Assembly (NCBI GenBank): GCA_902470895.1
Contig: CABRID010000040.1
Span: 1-17,504, forward strand
Direction: 5' to 3'
Length of the DNA stretch: 17,504 nt
Origin: an uncultured Collinsella sp.
Lineage (GTDB): Bacteria; Actinomycetota; Coriobacteriia; Coriobacteriales; Coriobacteriaceae
This document shows, one piece after another, positions 13,424 to 17,504 of the stretch. The stretch's first letter is position 1, and every line of letters starts with the position of its first letter. The translations under genes and the position numbers were made by a program. Under the pieces are notes generated by a model. It made no database searches, was not told the origin of the DNA, and was given only the letters and a program-made list of their open reading frames with translations.

Positions 13424-14551
13424 ATGACGACTTCTTATAAAACTATGGTGGTAAAGATCGGTTCGTCCACGGTGGTGGGCGCCGATGGCAAGGTCAACCG
13501 CGCCTTTATCGGCGGACTTGCCGATCAGGCCGCAGCGCTGCGCAAGCTCGGTTGGCGTCTGGTCGTGGTGAGCTCGGGCGCTATCGCCTGTGGCTATCCC
13601 GTGTTGGGCTTCGACCGCAAGCCGGTCGGCGACCTTCCGAGCCTGCAGGCTTGCGCCTCGGCTGGTCAGTGCATCATCTCGTCGGCCTACGACGAGGAGT
13701 TCCATGCGCGCGACCTGCTCACCTCGCTCGTGCTGCTCACGCGCCACGATACGGCCCGCCGCACGTCCTACCTGCACGCGCGCGACGCCCTGCTGCGCCT
13801 CGTGGAGCTTGGCGTGGTGCCGGTCGTCAACGAGAACGATACCGTTACCGTCGATGAGATTAAGTTTGGCGACAACGACACACTGGCGGCGCTTGTGAGC
13901 TGCCTGGTTTCTGCCGATCTGTGCGTGACGCTCTCGGACATCGATGGCCTCTATACTGCCAATCCGCATGAGGATCCCACGGCCGAGTTCGTCCCAGTCG
14001 TGCATAAGATCGATGCCAAGATTATTGCCTCGGCGGGCGATTCTTCCACATCGGTGGGCACGGGCGGCATGATTACCAAGATCCGCGCGAGCCGCATCCT
14101 GATGACGGCGGGCATTCAGAGCGTGATTTGCTCGGGCGAGGAGCCCGATGCGCTCGTGCGCCTCGCCCGCGGCGAGAGCGTGGGCACGCTGTTCGATCCG
14201 CCGGCGGAGCGTCTGGACATCGCACCCCGCAAGCTGTGGATCGCACTGGGCGACAAGGCGCATGGCTCGGTGACGGTCGATGATGGTGCTGCGAAGGCGC
14301 TGGTCAGCCGTGGCTCTTCCTTGCTTGCGGTGGGTATTCGCGAGGTCGATGGCCAGTTTGCCGAGGGCGATGTGCTCGATGTGTGCGATCCGAGCGGTAT
14401 GGTCGTCGCCCGCGGTATCGCCGAGGCCGATTCGGACGTGCTGGAACTTGCCGCCGGCCGCCGCCAGGACCAGATCGCCAGCAACCGCCTGCTCGCTAAC
14501 CTGGCCGAGAAGCCGGCGATACACAGGGATAACTTGATCGTATTTGCATAA
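13424..14551 (+). CDS. proB: Glutamate 5-kinase with PUA domain
   Basis: Phosphorylates L-glutamate to gamma-glutamyl phosphate, the first and feedback-controlled step of proline synthesis. The 375-residue protein has an amino-acid-kinase domain with VVKIGSSTV (9-17), VVSSGAIACG (48-57), VNENDTV (135-141), KFGDNDTLAALV (147-158) and a later GTGGMITKIRA. A C-terminal PUA domain (about 285-370, from RKLWIALGDKAHGSVTVDDGA) is present as in the long bacterial form. ATG 13424 is the only sensible start but has no clear Shine-Dalgarno. A terminator follows it, so proA is not simply read through from proB although both are on the plus strand; a minus-strand peptidase gene separates them. Confidence 0.96.
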   Translation: MTTSYKTMVVKIGSSTVVGADGKVNRAFIGGLADQAAALRKLGWRLVVVSSGAIACGYPVLGFDRKPVGDLPSLQACASAGQCIISSAYDEEFHARDLLTSLVLLTRHDTARRTSYLHARDALLRLVELGVVPVVNENDTVTVDEIKFGDNDTLAALVSCLVSADLCVTLSDIDGLYTANPHEDPTAEFVPVVHKIDAKIIASAGDSSTSVGTGGMITKIRASRILMTAGIQSVICSGEEPDALVRLARGESVGTLFDPPAERLDIAPRKLWIALGDKAHGSVTVDDGAAKALVSRGSSLLAVGIREVDGQFAEGDVLDVCDPSGMVVARGIAEADSDVLELAAGRRQDQIASNRLLANLAEKPAIHRDNLIVFA

Positions 14552-14558
14552 AGAAAGA

Positions 14559-14598
14559 CAGCGCTGCGAATCGTTTCCAGCAGCGCTGCCTCGCTTTT
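14559..14598 (+). terminator. Intrinsic terminator after proB
   Basis: CAGCGCTGC (14559-14567) pairs with GCAGCGCTG (14580-14588), followed by CCTCGC and TTTT. The U-run is short and set off by six bases, so efficiency is uncertain. Confidence 0.6.
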
Positions 14599-14646
14599 GC
14601 CGGCACTTGGGGACGTTCCTATTGTGCCGGCAGGTGGGGATACTCC
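14598..14646. repeat. GGGACGTTCC-family repeat, second locus
   Basis: TGCCGGCAC (14598-14606) and GTGCCGGCA (14624-14632) enclose TTGGGGACGTTCCTATT, then TGGGGATACTC (14635-14645) follows. The same blocks occur at 1870-1901 and, inverted, at 1962-1972. It lies between the proB terminator and the end of the convergent peptidase gene. Confidence 0.8.
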
Positions 14647-14650
14647 TTTG

Positions 14651-16069
14651 CTAGAAGATTCGGCGCAGGTCTCCGCGGTTGAGGGCCTCGTCGAAGAGGT
14701 GCTTGAATACCACGCTGCCGTGCAGGCCGTCGTGCTCGAACTCGTTGGTCACCCAGGCGTGCGAGTTGCCCACGCGGTCGAGCGTGTCGAGCTGCATGCC
14801 CGAGTCCACGTACATGTCATCGAAGTACACCGCGGCCTGGAGCGGCACCTCGTTGCAAGCCAGGCGCTGCGGGTCGTAGATCTTGTCCCAGCTGGTGTCT
14901 TCCATTAGCAGGTCCATGGCGGGTTTAAACGGCTTAAGCTCGGGCATCTGCTCGAACATCCACGGGAACATGGCCTCGCCGGTAAACATGAGCGGGCGCG
15001 CGAGAGTGTCGAACTCGGCACGGCGTGCCTTCTCTTCTGCCGCGGCCCAGCGAATGGGCATGGTATCGCCGTCGGCGTAGATGAACTCCTGCAGTGTCCA
15101 GTACAGCGGGTTTGTGCGCGTGTTGGTGCGCTCGAAGGCGCGCATCAAAAAGCTGTCAGATACCGAGGCGCCGCAGGCCAGCGTGCCGTCGCCGTCAACA
15201 AAAGCGTGATCGATAATCCAATGCATGCGCTCAAAGCTCGGCTTCATGCCAAAGTCGCTGCCCATGAGCTGTAGGCGCTCGACCGTCATCGGCGAGCCGT
15301 CGGGCAGCACGGGCTTTTGCTCCTCGAGGGTATCTGCCAGGGTCGCCACGCGCTCGACGTCGGCGGGGTAGCGGTCGTAATACTGCTGCGTCTTGGCTGC
15401 CATGCGTGGGAAGGTGTGCGCGTAGACCTCGCTGGCGCTCGCCGGCACGTGCGGAATGCCGCCGCAGGTAAAGCTTGCCGCCACGCCCTCGGGGAAGAGC
15501 GACAGATAGCTCAGCGTCAAAAAGCCGCCGTAGCTCTGGCCGAGCGTGACCCACGGCTTGCCGCCAAAGCCCACTAGACGCAGGTACTCAAAATCGCGCA
15601 CGATGGAGCTGGCGAGGTGGCGCTTGAGGAAGTCCGCCTGCGAGCGTGCTGTATCGGCGCCGACGGCCGTTGCGCGATCACCCAGTGCCTTGATCGTGCG
15701 TCCGTCCACGCAGCTACTGCGTCCGGTGCCGCGCTGGTCGGGAAGGACCACGCGGAAGTGCTTGACGGCCTCCTCGATCCAGCCGTCGCTTGTGGGCGAC
15801 AGCGGACGCGGGCTCTCGCCGCCGGGGCCGCCCTGCAAAAACAGGAGCAGCGGCAGATCGTCGTTGATGCGGTCGGGCGCGCAAACCACGCGGTAGAAGA
15901 GCTTGATGCTCTCGGGCGCGCCGGCGATGGGTGCCGGCATAGCGCCGCGGCGCATGGTGCTGCCGACGGCCAGGAGCATCGGCTCCAGGCCGCGCCAGTC
16001 AAGGGGGACGTCGATGCTGTGGTCCTCGACATAAAGGCCGGGGACGTGGTACGAAGTGATGAGGGCCAT
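14651..16069 (-). CDS. pip: Proline iminopeptidase (prolyl aminopeptidase, S33 family)
   Basis: A cytoplasmic alpha/beta hydrolase that removes N-terminal proline from peptides. The 472-residue protein shows the oxyanion region LQGGPGGESPRP (79-90), DQRGTGRS (111-118) and the nucleophile elbow GQSYGGF with Ser179. The C-terminal block DDMYVDSG followed by WVTNEFEHDGLHGS carries the expected Asp and His and resembles the larger, Aeromonas-type prolyl aminopeptidases of about 425 residues. ATG 16069 is preceded by GGAAG; an in-frame GTG-type extension to 16150 would enter the proA promoter region and is unlikely. It diverges from proA across 112 bp and converges on proB, so a peptide-scavenging route to proline lies within the synthesis genes. 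Substrate range beyond proline is open. Confidence 0.92.
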   Translation of the reverse strand: MALITSYHVPGLYVEDHSIDVPLDWRGLEPMLLAVGSTMRRGAMPAPIAGAPESIKLFYRVVCAPDRINDDLPLLLFLQGGPGGESPRPLSPTSDGWIEEAVKHFRVVLPDQRGTGRSSCVDGRTIKALGDRATAVGADTARSQADFLKRHLASSIVRDFEYLRLVGFGGKPWVTLGQSYGGFLTLSYLSLFPEGVAASFTCGGIPHVPASASEVYAHTFPRMAAKTQQYYDRYPADVERVATLADTLEEQKPVLPDGSPMTVERLQLMGSDFGMKPSFERMHWIIDHAFVDGDGTLACGASVSDSFLMRAFERTNTRTNPLYWTLQEFIYADGDTMPIRWAAAEEKARRAEFDTLARPLMFTGEAMFPWMFEQMPELKPFKPAMDLLMEDTSWDKIYDPQRLACNEVPLQAAVYFDDMYVDSGMQLDTLDRVGNSHAWVTNEFEHDGLHGSVVFKHLFDEALNRGDLRRIF

Positions 16070-16181
16070 GTGAGTCTTCCGTTCGTTGCGGTGTTTCGGG
16101 TTGACCAATTCTACCGCCGCGGGCGAGGCCATGCGCAAATCGGCTACCATGGTTGCAAGCTTCTAGGAGAAAGGGCCGCCC

Positions 16182-17459
16182 ATGTCGGTCGATATAGCCA
16201 CGTACGTCCACGATCTTGCCGTTGCCGCCAAGGCAGCGTCGGCCTCGCTTGCCACGGCGAGCGATGAGCAGCGTCAGGAGGCCGTGCGCGCCATGGCCGA
16301 GGCGCTGCGCGATGGCGTCGATTCCATCGTTGCCGCCAACGAGCTCGATATGTCCGCCGCGCGCGATGCGGGTACCTCGGCCGGACTGCTCGATCGCCTG
16401 CTGCTGACGCCCGAGCGCGTCGAGGGCATGGCCGCCGGCCTGGAAAAGCTCGCCGAGCTGCCCGATCCCGTGGGCCGCGTGCTCGACCACCGCGTGCTTG
16501 CAAGCGGCGTGGACTTGACCCGTGTGAGTGTGCCGCTGGGCCTGGTCGCCATGGTCTACGAGGCGCGCCCCAACGTGACGGCCGACGCCGCAGGCATCTG
16601 CATACGCACCGGCAACGCCTGCATTCTGCGCGGCGGCTCGCTGGCCTATCACTCGTGTGCCATGATTGCCGAACTGCTGGCCGATGCGCTCGAGGCCAAG
16701 GGCTTCCCGCGCGAGGCCGTGTCGATGATCGAGTCTACCGACCGCGAGGCCACCGGCGAGCTCATGAAGCTCCGCGGCGTCGTCGATGTGCTCATTCCGC
16801 GTGGCGGTGCGGGCCTGATCCAGCGCTGCGTGCGCGAGTCGCTCGTTCCGGTGATCGAGACGGGCACGGGTAACTGCCACATCTACGTGCATGAATCCGC
16901 CGACTTCGATAAAGCGCTCAATATTATCGTCAACGCTAAGACACAGCGCGTGGGCGTGTGCAATGCCGCCGAGTCGCTGCTGGTCGACCGTGCCGTGGCC
17001 GATGCGTTTTTGCCCGCGGTCGTGGCCGTGCTGCATGACCACGGCGTGCTCATTCACGGCGACGAGGCCACGTGCGCCGCATGCGCCGACGCCGGGCTTG
17101 CCGAGGGCGATGACTACGTTGCCGCGACTGAGGAGGACTGGGGTCGCGAGTATCTGACGCTCGAGATGAGCGTGAAGGTCGTGGCAAACGAGGACGAGGC
17201 CATCGCACACATCAATCGCTACGGCACGATGCACTCCGAGGCCATCGTTGCCGAGGATACGGATGCTTGCGAGCGCTTCCTGGACGCGGTCGATGCCTCG
17301 GCCGTGTACGCCAACGCCAGCACGCGCTTTACCGACGGCGGCGAGTTTGGCCTGGGCGCCGAGATCGGCATCTCGACCCAAAAGCTCCACGCCCGTGGCC
17401 CCTTTGCCGCCGAGGCCCTCACCACCTACAAATACAAGCTCCGAGGCACCGGCCAGGTC
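16182..17459 (+). CDS. proA: Glutamate-5-semialdehyde dehydrogenase (gamma-glutamyl phosphate reductase), 3' end cut
   Basis: Reduces gamma-glutamyl phosphate with NADPH to glutamate 5-semialdehyde, the second step of proline synthesis. The 426 visible codons include VPLGLVAMVYEARPNVTADA (116-135), the catalytic cysteine Cys260 in KTQRVGVCNAAESLLV (253-268) and the C-terminal run GEFGLGAEIGISTQKLHARGP. The family is normally about 415-425 residues, and the visible end, TTYKYKLRGTGQV, lies where ProA proteins finish, so only a few codons and the stop are missing. The frame is cut by adapter sequence at 17460, not by a mutation. ATG 16182 follows AGGAGA (16165-16170). It diverges from pip and must have its own promoter in the 112-bp gap. 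Confidence 0.96.
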
Positions 17460-17504
17460 CTGTCTCTTATACACATCTCCGAGCCCACGAGACCGAGGCT
17501 GATC
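17460..17504. other. Illumina Nextera adapter and index (artefact)
   Basis: From 17460 the sequence is CTGTCTCTTATACACATCT plus CCGAGCCCACGAGAC, the Nextera transposase read-2 adapter. CGAGGCTG (17494-17501), which equals the Nextera i7 index N710, follows, then ATC, the start of the P7 tail. C17460 itself could be genomic or adapter. Any protein reading into it (ending LLYTSPSPRD on the plus strand, or beginning MYKRQ on the minus strand) is artificial. Confidence 0.98.

Noticed and set aside
15999..17474. Long minus-strand frame of 491 residues beginning MYKRQ
   Set aside because: It starts in the Nextera adapter and runs antisense to proA; its composition (His, Ala, Gly rich) is that of a GC-rich shadow frame.

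Overview
The window is about 17.5 kb of GC-rich bacterial chromosome. Gene style (GC-ending codons, short intergenic gaps), protein content and the many small intergenic palindromes suggest a gut actinobacterium of the Coriobacteriia, most likely Collinsella. That assignment rests on recalled family resemblance, not on a search. The last 45 bases (17460-17504) are not genomic: they are Illumina Nextera adapter, an i7 index and the start of the P7 tail. The contig therefore ends inside proA.

Layout: 189-1820 (-) Wzx/MurJ-like flippase; 1821-2146 a repeat-rich gap with a 19-bp inverted repeat and a 16-bp palindrome before pckA; 2147-3817 (+) ATP-type PEP carboxykinase; 4026-4745 (+) stand-alone B3/B4 tRNA-editing-like protein behind a structured leader; 4918-5367 (+) MarR regulator; 5487-6341 (+) DegV/FakB lipid-binding protein; 6421-6741 (+) short MGMT-fold protein; 6742-7126 a gap with a candidate small RNA; 7127-8176 (-) trpS; 8347-9546 (-) TagO/WecA-type lipid-carrier sugar-phosphate transferase; 9547-10071 a gap holding a minus-strand structured RNA that looks like 6S RNA; 10072-11010 (+) PflX-like radical SAM protein; 11161-11233 (+) tRNA-Ala(CGC) with a clear promoter and terminator; 11298-11756 (+) tail-anchored coiled-coil protein; 11839-13344 (+) nicotinate phosphoribosyltransferase; 13424-14551 (+) proB; 14651-16069 (-) proline iminopeptidase; 16182-17459 (+) proA, lacking only its last few codons.

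Most genes are core metabolism. The clearest functional group is proline supply: proB and proA make proline from glutamate, and a prolyl aminopeptidase lies between them on the opposite strand. The flippase and the TagO-like enzyme both belong to envelope polysaccharide assembly, but they are not adjacent. MarR next to DegV hints at fatty-acid control.

The less ordinary content is intergenic: a probable 6S RNA, a second small RNA candidate with a C-rich loop, a terminator-like leader, and at least three families of palindromic repeats whose loops share a GGGAC core. No CRISPR array, prophage, insertion sequence or defence cluster was seen.
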